Source: Microbispora hainanensis (GTDB taxonomy: Bacteria > Actinomycetota > Actinomycetes > Streptosporangiales > Streptosporangiaceae). From it: a stretch of DNA of 64,000 bases. The position numbers and the translations under genes were made by a program. The DNA is taken from assembly GCF_006874475.1 (NCBI RefSeq), contig NZ_VIRM01000006.1, positions 1 to 64,000 of the forward strand, written 5' to 3'. A model generated the notes under the pieces. It had not been told where the DNA came from and made no database searches. It saw only the letters and a list, made by a program, of their open reading frames with translations. Below, piece after piece: positions 8,459 to 17,282 of this stretch (positions within the stretch are counted from its first letter, which is position 1; each line of letters starts with the position of its first letter).

Positions 8459-8545
8459 TCAGGCGATGACCGGCGTGCCGGGGGAGCCGAACCCGCGCAG
8501 CAGGGTGTCCACGACCCGGGTCGCGAGGGCCTCGGCCTCCCCGCC
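8459..8545 (-). pseudogene. C-terminal remnant of a TetR-family regulator
   Basis: About 26 codons on the minus strand read EALATRVVDTLLRGFGSPGT plus VIA and a stop. The pattern of an amphipathic helix with VDTLLRGF is typical of the last helix of TetR regulators that sit divergent from oxidoreductase genes. Upstream of this the frame becomes low-complexity and there is no DNA-binding domain. Together with the headless SDR next to it, this suggests a single deletion that removed the 5' halves of both divergent genes. Confidence 0.5.
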
Positions 8546-8602
8546 TCCGAACGTGTCCCCGGACCCGCCCCCGGCCGCGCCCTCAGGCCCGCCTCCGGAC
8601 GA

Positions 8603-9369
8603 ACGGCGCTGGTCACGGGTGCCAGCCGGGGCATCGGGCTGGCGGTCGTGGCGGCGCTCGCCGCGGAGGGCGTCCGCGTGGTGGCGGCGGCGCGGAACGT
8701 CGGCGCGGAGCTGAAGGAGACCGGTGCGATCGCCGTTCAGGTGGACCTCTCGACGCCCGAGGGCCCGGCGCACCTGGTCGAGCGCGCGGTCGCCGAGCTG
8801 GGGGAGGACCTCGACCTGCTGGTCAACAACGTGGGCGGCGGGGATCCCGGGGTGAACGGCGTCCGGGATTCCTCGGCTTCGCGGACGACGAGTGGCTCTC
8901 GTGGTTCGACCTCAACTTCTTCGCCGCCGTCCGCACGACCCGCGCCGCGCTGCCCGGGGTCGTGCGCCGCCGCGGCGTGATCGTGAACATCTCCTCGAAC
9001 GGCGCCCGCATGCCGCATGTGGGCCCGCTGCCGTACACCACGGCGAAGGCGGCGATCACGGCGTTCGGCAAGGCCCTGGCGGAGGAGTTCGGGCCGCAGG
9101 GGGTGCGGGTGAACACGGTCTCACCCGGTGCGGTCCGCACCGCGATGTGGGAGGCGCCCGACGGATACGGCGCCGAGCTGGCGGCGGCGCTGGGAGTGTC
9201 ACACGAGCAGTTGCTGGCCGGGCTGCCGGGCCGGGCGGGCATGACCACGGGACGGCTGGTCGAACCGGCGGAGGTGGCGGCCCTCGTGACCTACCTCGCC
9301 TCACCGCACGCGGCGAGCGTCAACGGCGCCGACCTGGTGATCGACGGAGGAGCGATCAAAACGGTCTGA
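8603..9369 (+). pseudogene. Short-chain dehydrogenase/reductase, truncated and frameshifted
   Basis: The sequence contains nearly a whole classical SDR: TALVTGASRGIGLAV (cofactor site), DLLVNNVGGG (NNAG-like), then, in another frame, VIVNISSNGARM, the catalytic YTTAKAAI and the C-terminal VNGADLVIDGGAI. The frame changes between about 8861 and 8870, where one base appears to be missing; beyond it GFLGFADDEWLSWFDLNFFA reads on normally. There is no start codon or leader before TALVTG; the gene is fused directly to the TetR remnant. A short product from 8962 to 9369 could still be made but would lack the NAD(P) site. Confidence 0.75.
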
Positions 9370-9396
9370 CGCGCCGACACCGGAAACGCAGGTAGC

Positions 9397-9597
9397 TCAG
9401 GGCGTCGGGAACGTGGAGAGCGTCACGTAGGTCACGCGGTCGTCCGCCATGACGAGGGCGACCCGCTGGCCGGGGCGCAGGTGCCGCAGCGGCCCGGCGT
9501 CGAACGCCTCGCCGTCGAACGGGATCCGGGTGCCGTCGTCGAGGAAGACCCAGCCCGAGCGGGTCGCGGGGTCGAAGCTCTGCACCGTCGCCTGCAC
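9397..9597 (-). CDS. Small cold-shock/S1-like beta-barrel protein
   Basis: 66 residues. The sequence MQATVQSFDPATRSGWVFLD followed by DGTRIPFDGEAF resembles a cold-shock domain, where the equivalent is GxVKxFDxxxGxGFIxxDDG, but it lacks the aromatic RNP residues of true CspA proteins. It may bind nucleic acid weakly or act as a stand-alone OB-fold. The GTG start is preceded by TAGGCT six bases upstream, which could be the -10 box of a leaderless transcript; no Shine-Dalgarno sequence is obvious. It is divergent from the MFS gene. Confidence 0.65.
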   Translation of the reverse strand: MQATVQSFDPATRSGWVFLDDGTRIPFDGEAFDAGPLRHLRPGQRVALVMADDRVTYVTLSTFPTP

Positions 9598-9668
9598 GCC
9601 GCAAGCCTACCGCCGGGTGCGGAAAATCCTTTGACCGGTCATTCCACCGGCTGCCAGCATGGCCCGCC

Positions 9669-10928
9669 ATGACCGAGGCAGTGGTGAGGAGCCTGTGGCG
9701 CGTGCGTGACTTCCGGCGATACGCCGGGGCCGACGCGATCAGCAAGCTCGGCAGCGAGGTCTCCCTGGTCGCCCTGCCGCTCACGGCGGCGCTCACCCTG
9801 CACGCGAGCCCGTTCCAGGTGGGGCTGCTCACCGCCGCCGAGATGGTGGCGTTCCTGGTGGTCGGCCTGCCCGCCGGAGCGTGGGTGGACCGCATGCGGC
9901 GTCGTCCGGTGCTGGTCGCCGCCGACGCGGTCCGCGCGCTGGCGCTGCTGTCGATCCCGGCCGCGGCAGTGCTCGGCGTGCTCGGCCTGCCGCAGATGTA
10001 CGCCGTGGCCTTGGTGAACGGGCTGTGCACGGTCTTCTTCGACGTCGCCCACCAGAGCTATCTCCCGTCCATCGTCGGACGGGAGGATCTCGCCCGCGGT
10101 CACGGCACGCTCGCCGCGAACCAGTCGCTCGCCCAGCTCTCCGGTCCGGGGATCGGCGGCTGGCTGGTGCAGGCGCTCACCGCCCCGATCGCGGTGGTCG
10201 CCGACGCCCTCAGTTACGCGGGGTCCGCGCTGCTGCTCCTCGGCGTACGCGCGGACGAGAAGCCCGGCAGAGACGCCAGTGAGAGAGACCTCAGGGGCAG
10301 GGGTGCCGGGGGCGGTGCCCGGCTGTGGCCGGAGATCGCCGAGGGGCTCCTGTTCGTCGCCGGGCAGCCCGTCCTGCGCCGGGTCGCCGCGGTCGGGGCG
10401 CTGATGATGCTGTCGTTCGGCCTGTGGTCGGCCACGGTGCCGCTCTACCTGGTCCGCGAGGTCGGCGTCGGCCCCGGCACGTACGGCATGCTGCTGTCGG
10501 CCGGCGCGGTGGGCGGGGTGGCCGGCGCCTGGCTGGCTCCGCGGATCGCGGCCCGCCTGGGCACGGGCCGGGCCATGTACGCCGCGGCGTGGGCGGCCAC
10601 GGTCTGCACCGCCCCGCTGGCGCTGACGGCGGCGGGCCCGCGCCTGCTGATCCTGCCGGCGGCCCTGGCGGCCAGTGGGGTGGCGACCACCGTGTTCAGC
10701 GTGGCGCAGGGGGCCTACCGCCAGTCGATCTGCCCGCCGCACCTGCTCGGCCGGCTGAGCGCCACCATGCGGTTCCTGATGTGGGGCCCGATGCCGCTCG
10801 GGGGCCTGCTGGCGGGCACGCTGGGGCAGCTGGCCGGGGTGCGCGTCGCGTTCTGGACCGCCTGCGGGGCCTACACGCTCGCCCACCTGCCGGTTCTGCT
10901 CGCCCCGCGGATCCGCGCGGTCTCCTAA
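9669..10928 (+). CDS. MFS efflux transporter (12-TM, DHA3-like)
   Basis: 419 residues with twelve predicted membrane helices and the MFS loop motif GLPAGAWVDRMRRRPVLVAAD between helices 2 and 3. The overall pattern, including FFDVAHQSYLPSIVGREDL and an inter-domain loop near residue 200, is that of DHA3/tetracycline-macrolide type exporters of actinomycetes. It is probably a proton-driven exporter of an unknown compound. The gene ends in a four-base convergent overlap with the TetR gene, so the two 3' ends share sequence. The start ATG lies next to the promoter of the divergent small OB-fold gene. Confidence 0.85.
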   Translation: MTEAVVRSLWRVRDFRRYAGADAISKLGSEVSLVALPLTAALTLHASPFQVGLLTAAEMVAFLVVGLPAGAWVDRMRRRPVLVAADAVRALALLSIPAAAVLGVLGLPQMYAVALVNGLCTVFFDVAHQSYLPSIVGREDLARGHGTLAANQSLAQLSGPGIGGWLVQALTAPIAVVADALSYAGSALLLLGVRADEKPGRDASERDLRGRGAGGGARLWPEIAEGLLFVAGQPVLRRVAAVGALMMLSFGLWSATVPLYLVREVGVGPGTYGMLLSAGAVGGVAGAWLAPRIAARLGTGRAMYAAAWAATVCTAPLALTAAGPRLLILPAALAASGVATTVFSVAQGAYRQSICPPHLLGRLSATMRFLMWGPMPLGGLLAGTLGQLAGVRVAFWTACGAYTLAHLPVLLAPRIRAVS

Positions 10929-11668
10929 CCCTCCTCGCGCTCCTCGCCGGGGTCCGGCTCGCCGATGTAGGACGCGAGGCCGCGCAGGATGATCTCCAGG
11001 CCGAGCTCGAACCGGTGGTCGGTCGACTCCTCCATCATGATGTCGGCGAGCGCGACCAGGTGCGGGAACCGGTCGGGCGGCAGCGAGGCGAAATATCCGT
11101 TGATCTCCTCGCGCAGCTTGTCCCACGAGCCCTGCGACTCGCGGTAACGCTCCTGCCAGACGCTCTCCTCCAGCGCGAACCCGTTGATGTACGTGGACAG
11201 CAGGTCGCCGGAGACGGCCAGCACGTGCCGCGGCATCCCGGAGGAGGCGAAGACGGCCAGCAGCCGTTCGACGTAGGGGAGCAGCTCCGGGGTGAACGGG
11301 ACATGGCCCATCGCGAGCTTCGGCAGGTCGCGATGGCTCAGCATCCGCTCACGCGCCTGGCGGGCGAAGTCCTTGACCTGCTCCCGCCAGTGCTCGGGGT
11401 CGGGCTCGGGAACGTCGTAGCCCTCGAACATGCGGGTGTACATGAGCTGCAGCAGGTCGTCCTTGTCGCGTACGTGGACGTACAAGGCCGAGACGGCGAC
11501 GCCGAGCTCGGCGGCCACCTGCCGCATGCTCAGCCGGTCGTAGCCCTCCCTGTCGAGGACCGTGAAGGCGGCGTCGACGATCCGCTCGCGGGTGAGGGGC
11601 ACCCTGGCCGGCGTACGTCGCCTGGGCGGACGCTCCCACGGCGGTGTGGGCATGTCCGGCTGCGTCAT
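10925..11668 (-). CDS. TetR-family repressor (TetR_C class) of the adjacent exporter
   Basis: 247 residues: an N-terminal tail, a helix-turn-helix at about 25-70 (RERIVDAAFTVLDREGYDRL then MRQVAAELGVAVSALYVHVR), and a ligand-binding domain of the tetracycline-repressor type (GHVPFTPELLPYVERLLAVF). It diverges from the DHA2 exporter gene at 11865, and the gap holds repeated GAACAC-type half-sites, so autoregulation and control of that exporter are the obvious inference. Its inducer is unknown. Its 3' end overlaps the upstream MFS gene by four bases. Confidence 0.9.
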   Translation of the reverse strand: MTQPDMPTPPWERPPRRRTPARVPLTRERIVDAAFTVLDREGYDRLSMRQVAAELGVAVSALYVHVRDKDDLLQLMYTRMFEGYDVPEPDPEHWREQVKDFARQARERMLSHRDLPKLAMGHVPFTPELLPYVERLLAVFASSGMPRHVLAVSGDLLSTYINGFALEESVWQERYRESQGSWDKLREEINGYFASLPPDRFPHLVALADIMMEESTDHRFELGLEIILRGLASYIGEPDPGEEREEG

Positions 11669-11696
11669 GAAGGACCTCCCGCTGTTCCGCCCATGC

Positions 11697-11856
11697 TAAT
11701 GAACACCGCTCCGCTTCCACGAACACCGCTCTCTCAACGAGATATATCTTGTGTGCCGGGAAAACGAGATATATCGTGGTGAACATCGAACTTGGCGCTG
11801 AACACTGATCGGTGGTAGAACAGCGCTCACTTTACTATGAACACTGTTCAGTTTTC
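11697..11856. promoter_or_regulatory. Exporter/TetR operator region with two motif families
   Basis: Motif one: GAACACCGCT at 11701-11710 and 11721-11730, GAACATCG 11781, GAACACTG 11800, GAACAGCG 11818 and the full palindrome TGAACACTGTTCA at 11838-11850. Motif two: AACGAGATATATC at 11736-11748 and again at 11763-11775. A candidate exporter promoter is TTGGCG (11792-11797), 18 bp, TAGAAC (11816-11821). Motif one is probably the site of the divergent TetR; motif two, with a GATATATC core, suggests a second regulator encoded elsewhere. Confidence 0.6.
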
Positions 11857-11864
11857 AGGGAGGG

Positions 11865-13331
11865 ATGATGTCGGAACCCAGCACGGCTACCGCGCCGGCG
11901 TCGCCGGTGGCGGGGGCGCCGTACCGCTGGCGTTGGGCGGCGCTCTTCGTGATCCTCGCCGGAGAGGTCATGGACCTTCTCGACGCGATGGTCACCAACA
12001 TCGCGGCGCCCGAGATGCGCGCCGACCTCGGCGGCTCCGAGGCCGTCATCCAGTGGCTCGGCGCCGCCTACACGCTCTCGATGGCCGTGGGGCTGATCAC
12101 CGGCGGGCGGCTCGGGGACATCTTCGGCCGCAGGCGCATGTTCCTGATCGGAGCCGCCGGGTTCACCGTGGGTTCCCTGCTGTGCGCCGTCGCCCAGTCG
12201 CCCGAGGTGCTGATCGGCGCCCGGGTGATCCAGGGCCTGTTCGGCTCGGTCATGCTGCCCCAGGGCCTCGGCATGATCAAGGAGATGTTCCCGCCCGCCG
12301 AGATGGGCCGGGCGTTCGGGATGTTCGGGCCGGTCATGGGGCTGTCGGCCGTCGGCGGCCCGATCCTCGCCGGCTGGCTCGTGACGGCCGACTTCTGGGG
12401 CACGAGCTGGCGGATGATCTTCCTCATCAACCTGCCGCTCGGCCTGGCCGCGCTGCTCGCCGGGATGCGCTTCCTGCCCGAGTCGCGCTCGCCGCGGCCG
12501 CCGCGGCTCGACCTGGCCGGGGTCGCGCTCGCGTCCGTGGGCGCCTTCCTGGTGATCTACCCGCTGGTGCAGGGCCGCGAGAACGACTGGCCCGCGTGGG
12601 CGTTCGTCATGCTCGCCGCCTCGGTGCTCGTGTTCGCCGTCTTCGGCTGGTTCCAGTCCCGCCGCAGCCGCGCGGGCGGCGACCCCCTGATCGTGCCGAG
12701 CCTGTTCCGCAAGCGCGCGTTCACCGGGGGCCTGTTCACCGGCATGGTGTTCTTCTCCGGCATGGCCGGGTTCATGCTGGCCTTCAACCTCTACTGCCAG
12801 CTGGGGCTCGGCTACTCGCCGCTCAAGGCGGGGCTCGCGATGGTGCCCTGGTCGGGCGGCATGATCCTCGGGTTCGGCCTCGCGCAGGGGCTGCAGAAGT
12901 TCGGGCGCAGGCTGCTTCAGGGCGGCACCCTGATCATGACGCTGGGCGTGCTCGGCGTCCTGCTCACGCTGAACCTCGCGGGCATGCACGTCACCCCGTG
13001 GCAGCTCACCCCCGCGCTGATCGTCAGCGGCATCGGAATGGGCCTGCTGATGTCGCCCTTCTTCGACATCGTGCTCGCCGGGGTGGAGGAGCACGAGACG
13101 GGCTCGGCGTCCGGCACGCTGACGGCGGTGCAGCAGCTCGGCAACGCGTTCGGCGTGGCCCTGCTCGGCACGGTCTTCTTCGACCTGCTCGGCGACGTTC
13201 CCACCGCCGGGAGCTTCGACCAGGCCATGAAGATCACCCTGTGGGTGGTCGCCGGAATGCTCCTGCTGACCTTCGTCGTGGCCTTCCTCCTGCCCAAGCA
13301 GGCCCGCGAGAACGCGGAGGCGGCGCACTGA
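11865..13331 (+). CDS. MFS drug exporter, DHA2 (EmrB/QacA) family, 14-TM
   Basis: 488 residues with fourteen predicted membrane helices. The first helix carries the DHA2 pattern LAGEVMDLLDAMVTNIAAPE, where the acidic residues in helix 1 match motif D1; motif A appears as GGRLGDIFGRRRMFLIG; motif C-like GPVMGLSAVGGPILAGWLV follows. This is expected to be a proton-driven multidrug or antibiotic exporter. Two adjacent ATGs (11865 and 11868) follow GGGAGGG; the second has better spacing. Control by the divergent TetR is likely. A strong terminator follows the stop. Confidence 0.92.
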   Translation: MMSEPSTATAPASPVAGAPYRWRWAALFVILAGEVMDLLDAMVTNIAAPEMRADLGGSEAVIQWLGAAYTLSMAVGLITGGRLGDIFGRRRMFLIGAAGFTVGSLLCAVAQSPEVLIGARVIQGLFGSVMLPQGLGMIKEMFPPAEMGRAFGMFGPVMGLSAVGGPILAGWLVTADFWGTSWRMIFLINLPLGLAALLAGMRFLPESRSPRPPRLDLAGVALASVGAFLVIYPLVQGRENDWPAWAFVMLAASVLVFAVFGWFQSRRSRAGGDPLIVPSLFRKRAFTGGLFTGMVFFSGMAGFMLAFNLYCQLGLGYSPLKAGLAMVPWSGGMILGFGLAQGLQKFGRRLLQGGTLIMTLGVLGVLLTLNLAGMHVTPWQLTPALIVSGIGMGLLMSPFFDIVLAGVEEHETGSASGTLTAVQQLGNAFGVALLGTVFFDLLGDVPTAGSFDQAMKITLWVVAGMLLLTFVVAFLLPKQARENAEAAH

Positions 13332-13346
13332 CACGAGATCACGGGT

Positions 13347-13385
13347 GGCCACGCCGGAGCGGGGGCTCGGCGTGGCCGCCCTTTT
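13347..13385 (+). terminator. Intrinsic terminator after the DHA2 exporter
   Basis: GGCCACGCC (13347-13355) pairs perfectly with GGCGTGGCC (13369-13377) around a 13-nt loop and is followed by GCCCTTTTGCC, a short T run. It starts 15 bases after the stop codon. Confidence 0.85.
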
Positions 13386-13481
13386 GCCGTCCGGGCCGCG
13401 GGGCCGTCAGGGGCGCGGTGTTTCAGGGCACCGGTGTCTCAGGGGCGCCGGGACGTCCGGGGCGTGGGGCCGTGAGGGTTG

Positions 13482-14120
13482 CTAAGCCGTGCCGAGGATC
13501 AGGGCCGCGACCTCGGCGGTCGCGGGGCCGACGCCCAGGGCGAGGGCGTCGCGCAGGTCCTCCACGGTGTCCACGTCCCTGCGTACGGACGTGATCCCCG
13601 GCGGGGTCAGCTCCTTGGCCCCCCGGGACAGGTGCCTGGCCCGGGACTCGCCGCCGAACCCCGGCCGGAAGGGCACGCCCGGCCGCACGCCGTAGAAGGT
13701 CGTCCCCACCTCGGCGGCGTCCGGGACGAACGCCTGGTCGAACTCCAGCGCCGCCGCGAGCACCGTCTCCAGCTCCGCGGGCCGCAGGGCGGGCAGGTCG
13801 GCCTGCAGGGCGCCGACGGCGTCGCCGGGCGCGAGCCGTACGGCCTCCTCCGCCCCGGTCCGCAGGGCGGTGTTCAGCCCCCGGTCGGGGTCGGCCACCA
13901 CGTGGGCCCCGAGCGCGGCCAGCCGCCGCGCGGGCAGCGGGTCGGCCGTCACGACCACCACGCGCGCCACCAGCGGGCACCGCAGCGCCGCCGCCACGGT
14001 GTCGGAGGCCACCGCGACGGCCAGATCGGCCCGGTGCGGCCCGGCCGCCGCCGCCAGCCGTGTCTTGGCCCGGATCAGGGTCTTCACCGGGACCACTATT
14101 GACCATCGCGCGAGGTGCAT
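13482..14120 (-). CDS. cofC: 2-phospho-L-lactate (or phosphoenolpyruvate) guanylyltransferase, F420 synthesis
   Basis: The 212-residue protein has the CofC/FbiD nucleotidyltransferase pattern: WSIVVPVKTLIRAKTRLA at the N-terminus (GTP site), ARVVVVTADP, HVVADPDRGLNTAL and the metal-binding GALQADLPALRP. It charges phosphoenolpyruvate or phospholactate with GTP for coenzyme F420 side-chain assembly. The open frame extends 29 codons further upstream, but family alignment favours ATG 14120. It diverges from plsC across a 78-bp gap. No other F420 genes are in the window. Confidence 0.88.
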   Translation of the reverse strand: MHLARWSIVVPVKTLIRAKTRLAAAAGPHRADLAVAVASDTVAAALRCPLVARVVVVTADPLPARRLAALGAHVVADPDRGLNTALRTGAEEAVRLAPGDAVGALQADLPALRPAELETVLAAALEFDQAFVPDAAEVGTTFYGVRPGVPFRPGFGGESRARHLSRGAKELTPPGITSVRRDVDTVEDLRDALALGVGPATAEVAALILGTA

Positions 14121-14198
14121 GCCTGTAGCATCCCGCCTCGACATCGCCCATGGCCAACCGGGAGACTTGTCCCGGATCCCGGTGATTTTGGAGACCCT

Positions 14199-14996
14199 GT
14201 GAGCCACCCCAGTGAACCCTCGTCCGACCCGACCACCCCCGCGCCCACACCCGCGGCGCCCGCTGCCGCGAGGGTGAACCGTCGCGCGGGCCGGCCGCCG
14301 CGTTTCTGGGAGGCGCTCGCGGTCGTCGTCGTCAAGCCGATCTCACGGCTGTTCGTACGGCGGAGGTGGCGGGGCGGCGAGAACATCCCCCGCACCGGCG
14401 GGCTGATCATCGCGGCCAACCACCTGTCGTGGTCCGACCCGGTGCTGCTCTCGCACTACCTGTACAACAACGGGCGGTGGCCGACGATCCTGGCCAAGGC
14501 GGGTCTCTTCCGGATCCGCGGGCTCGGTCACGCCATCGCCCAGCTCCAGGCCATCCCGGTCGAACGCAACAGCACCGAGGCCACCAAGTCGCTGAAGATC
14601 GCCGAGGAGCGGCTGCGGAACGGCGCCTGCATCCTGTTCTATCCCGAGGGCACGATCACCCGCGATCCCGACCTGTGGCCCATGGTCGGCAAGACCGGCG
14701 TCGCCCGGCTGGCCCTCGCGACCGGCGTGCCGGTCATCCCGATCGCCCACTGGGGCGCCCAGGAGCTGCTGCCGTACGGGGCGACGAAGCCGCGCCTGCT
14801 GCCGCGCAAGCCCTTCCACGTGCTCGCCGGGCCGCCGGTCGACCTGTCCAAGTACGCCGGGAAGCCCATGCGCGGCTCGGTGCTGCGCGACGCGACCGCC
14901 GACATCACCGCCGCCATCACCGGCCTGCTGGCCGAGATCCGGAACGAGAAGGCGCCAGAGGTCCCTTATGACCCCAAGAATGCGGCCGAGGGCTGA
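14199..14996 (+). CDS. plsC: 1-acyl-sn-glycerol-3-phosphate acyltransferase
   Basis: About 265 residues after an N-terminal Pro/Thr/Ala-rich, probably disordered tail (about 1-30). Acyltransferase block I is NHLSWSDP (NHxxxxD), block III is FYPEGTITRDP, and VPVIPIAHWGAQELLP is block IV. It acylates lysophosphatidate in membrane phospholipid synthesis at the inner face of the membrane. I chose GTG 14199 because GGAG lies six bases upstream; the open frame runs back to 14115 without a ribosome site. gpsA follows 41 bases downstream, so phospholipid precursor genes are paired here. Confidence 0.93.
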   Translation: MSHPSEPSSDPTTPAPTPAAPAAARVNRRAGRPPRFWEALAVVVVKPISRLFVRRRWRGGENIPRTGGLIIAANHLSWSDPVLLSHYLYNNGRWPTILAKAGLFRIRGLGHAIAQLQAIPVERNSTEATKSLKIAEERLRNGACILFYPEGTITRDPDLWPMVGKTGVARLALATGVPVIPIAHWGAQELLPYGATKPRLLPRKPFHVLAGPPVDLSKYAGKPMRGSVLRDATADITAAITGLLAEIRNEKAPEVPYDPKNAAEG

Positions 14997-15037
14997 GCGG
15001 AGCGTACGGTGAGGGGGGAGCGCGCGGAGCAAGAGGA

Positions 15038-16057
15038 GTGGTGCGGCCAGTGAGCAGGGCGGCTGTTTTCGGAACGGGCTCGTGGGGCACCACGTTCGCG
15101 ATGATCCTCGCCGAGGCCGGCACCTCCACGACCCTGTGGGGCAGGCGGGCGGAGATCGTCGACGCGATCAACGAGACCCGGGAGAACCCCGAGTATCTGC
15201 CGGGGACGCGGCTGCCCGACACCATCCGCGCCACGACGGACCCCGCCGAGGCCATGGCGGGCGCCGACTTCGTGGTGCTCGCGGTGCCATCCCAGACGCT
15301 GCGCGCCAACCTCCGCGTGTGGAAGCCGCACATCCCGCCGGACGCCGTGCTGGTCAGCCTGATGAAGGGCGTCGAGCTCGGCACCTGCAAGCGGATGAGC
15401 GAGGTCATCTGCGAGGTGGCCGAGGTGCCGGAGCGCCGGGTGGCCGTGGTCTCCGGGCCCAACCTGGTCCCCGAGCTGGCCCGGCGGCAGCCCGCCGCGG
15501 CCGTCGTCGCCTGCTCCGACGAGGAGGTGGCCGCCCGGCTGCAGGAGGCGTGCCACCTGCCGTGGTTCCGGACCTACACCAATCCGGACGTGGTGGGCGT
15601 CGAACTCGGCGGCGCGGTCAAGAACGTCATCGCGCTGGCCGTCGGCGTCGCGGCCGGCATGGGCCTGGGCGACAACGTGCGGGCGACGCTCATGACGCGG
15701 GGGCTGGCCGAGATCGCCCGCCTGGGCGCGGTGCTCGGGGCCGACCAGCACACCTTCGCCGGCCTCGCCGGGATGGGCGACCTCGTCGCCACCTGCACCT
15801 CGCCGCTGTCGCGCAACCGCACCTTCGGCGAGAACCTGGGCCGGGGCATGACGATGGCCGAGGTCGTCGCCGCCACGAAACAGACGGCCGAGGGGGTCAA
15901 GTCGTGCGAGTCGGTGCTCGAACTCGCCAAGAAGCACGACGTGGAGATGCCCATCACCGAGGTGGTCGTCGGCGTCGTCCACGACGGCATGACCCCCGGT
16001 GAGGCCGCCGTCCTGCTGATGTCGCGCACGCCCAAGCCGGAGCGCTACGGCGTCTGA
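15038..16057 (+). CDS. gpsA: Glycerol-3-phosphate dehydrogenase [NAD(P)+]
   Basis: 339 residues. It reduces dihydroxyacetone phosphate to sn-glycerol-3-phosphate for phospholipids. The Rossmann motif is AAVFGTGSWGTTFAMILAEA near the N-terminus. The catalytic lysine is in GGAVKNVIALAVGVAAGMGLG, followed by the conserved TFAGLAGMGDLVATC. Three closely spaced GTG codons (15038, 15041, 15053) compete; AAGAGGAG just upstream fits the later ones best, so the true N-terminus may be a few residues shorter. It sits in the plsC-gpsA-ddl order typical of actinomycetes. Confidence 0.96.
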   Translation: MVRPVSRAAVFGTGSWGTTFAMILAEAGTSTTLWGRRAEIVDAINETRENPEYLPGTRLPDTIRATTDPAEAMAGADFVVLAVPSQTLRANLRVWKPHIPPDAVLVSLMKGVELGTCKRMSEVICEVAEVPERRVAVVSGPNLVPELARRQPAAAVVACSDEEVAARLQEACHLPWFRTYTNPDVVGVELGGAVKNVIALAVGVAAGMGLGDNVRATLMTRGLAEIARLGAVLGADQHTFAGLAGMGDLVATCTSPLSRNRTFGENLGRGMTMAEVVAATKQTAEGVKSCESVLELAKKHDVEMPITEVVVGVVHDGMTPGEAAVLLMSRTPKPERYGV

Positions 16058-16166
16058 CCGGGGTCTGATGGGGTTCTTACCGGAGTCTCATCGGGGATAA
16101 CGGACTCCCACGACGGGCGTGGCTGACAAGCCGTTTTGCGTCTCGAACACGGTAGATTCGGGCATC

Positions 16167-17282
16167 ATGAACGAGGAGCGCGAGTCCCCGTCACGCGTAC
16201 GCGTGGCAGTCGTCTTCGGTGGCCGCAACTCCGAGCACGCCGTCTCCCTGATGGGCGCGGGCAGTGTGCTGGAGGCCATCGACCGGACGAAGTACGAGGT
16301 CATCCCCATCGGCATCGCCCAGGACGGGCGCTGGGTGCTGGCGTCGGACGGCCAGTCCTACGCGATCGAGTCCGGCCGCCTGCCCGTCGTGGACGACTCC
16401 GGCACCGCGCTCGCACTCCCGGGGGACTCCGGCGCCCTCGTGGCCCTCGACTCGGGGGAGATCCCGCGTGCGCTCGGCCGCGTGGACGTCGTGTTCCCGA
16501 TGCTGCACGGGCCGTTCGGTGAGGACGGGACGATCCAGGGCCTGCTGGAGATGGCCGGGGTCCGCTACGTGGGCTCGGGCGTGCTGGCCAGCGCGGTCGG
16601 CATGGACAAGGCGTACATGAAGCTCGTGCTGCGCGCCGCCGGGCTGCCGGTCGGCCCGTTCGTGGTCGTACGCGACCGCGACTGGCGGCTCGACCGCGGC
16701 CGGGTGCTCAAGGAGATCGAGGAACTGGGCTGGCCGGTGTTCGTGAAGCCGTCCAGGGCCGGGTCGTCGCAGGGCATCACCAAGGCGCACGACCCCGAGT
16801 CGCTGGAGGCGGCGATCGAGCTCGCTCGCGAGCACGACCCGAAGGTGCTGGTCGAGGCCGCCATCGTCGGCCGGGAGGTCGAGTGCGCGGTGCTGGAGTC
16901 GCTCGGCGACGCCGCCCCCGAGGCGAGCGTCCCCGGCGAGGTGCTCGTGCGGGGCGAGCGCGAGTTCTTCGACTTCGAGGCCAAGTACTACCCCGACCAG
17001 ATGGAGCTTCAGGCGCCGGCCGACATCCCCGGTGAGGTGGCCGAGACGCTGCGATCCATGGCCGTGCGCGCGTTCGAGGCGCTCGGCTGCGAGGGCCTGT
17101 CGCGGGTCGACTTCTTCTACACGCCGTCCGGCGAGCTGATCGTCAACGAGATCAACACGATGCCGGGCTTCACGTCGCTGTCGGTCGCGCCGCAGCTGTG
17201 GGCCGCCACCGGCCTGCCGTACGCCGACCTGGTCGAGCGGCTGATCCAGCTCGCGCTGCGCCGGCCCGCGGGCCTGCGGTAG
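16167..17282 (+). CDS. ddl: D-alanine--D-alanine ligase
   Basis: 371 residues; it joins two D-alanines with ATP for peptidoglycan precursors. Visible motifs are VVFGGRNSEHAVSLMGAGS, HGPFGEDGTIQGLLEMAGV, an ATP-grasp region with VFVKPSRAGSSQGITKA and the metal-binding VNEINTMPGFTSLS. The tyrosine-containing MDKAYMKLVL segment suits a D-Ala/D-Ala enzyme. I chose ATG 16167; the frame is open upstream. TAGATT lies eight bases before this ATG, so the message may be leaderless. The stop codon directly abuts the convergent DUF3515 gene. Confidence 0.95.
   Translation: MNEERESPSRVRVAVVFGGRNSEHAVSLMGAGSVLEAIDRTKYEVIPIGIAQDGRWVLASDGQSYAIESGRLPVVDDSGTALALPGDSGALVALDSGEIPRALGRVDVVFPMLHGPFGEDGTIQGLLEMAGVRYVGSGVLASAVGMDKAYMKLVLRAAGLPVGPFVVVRDRDWRLDRGRVLKEIEELGWPVFVKPSRAGSSQGITKAHDPESLEAAIELAREHDPKVLVEAAIVGREVECAVLESLGDAAPEASVPGEVLVRGEREFFDFEAKYYPDQMELQAPADIPGEVAETLRSMAVRAFEALGCEGLSRVDFFYTPSGELIVNEINTMPGFTSLSVAPQLWAATGLPYADLVERLIQLALRRPAGLR

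Noticed and set aside
11835..13352. Minus-strand frame opposite the DHA2 exporter
   Set aside because: Repetitive His/Glu/Arg composition; it is only a shadow of the membrane protein's codon pattern.
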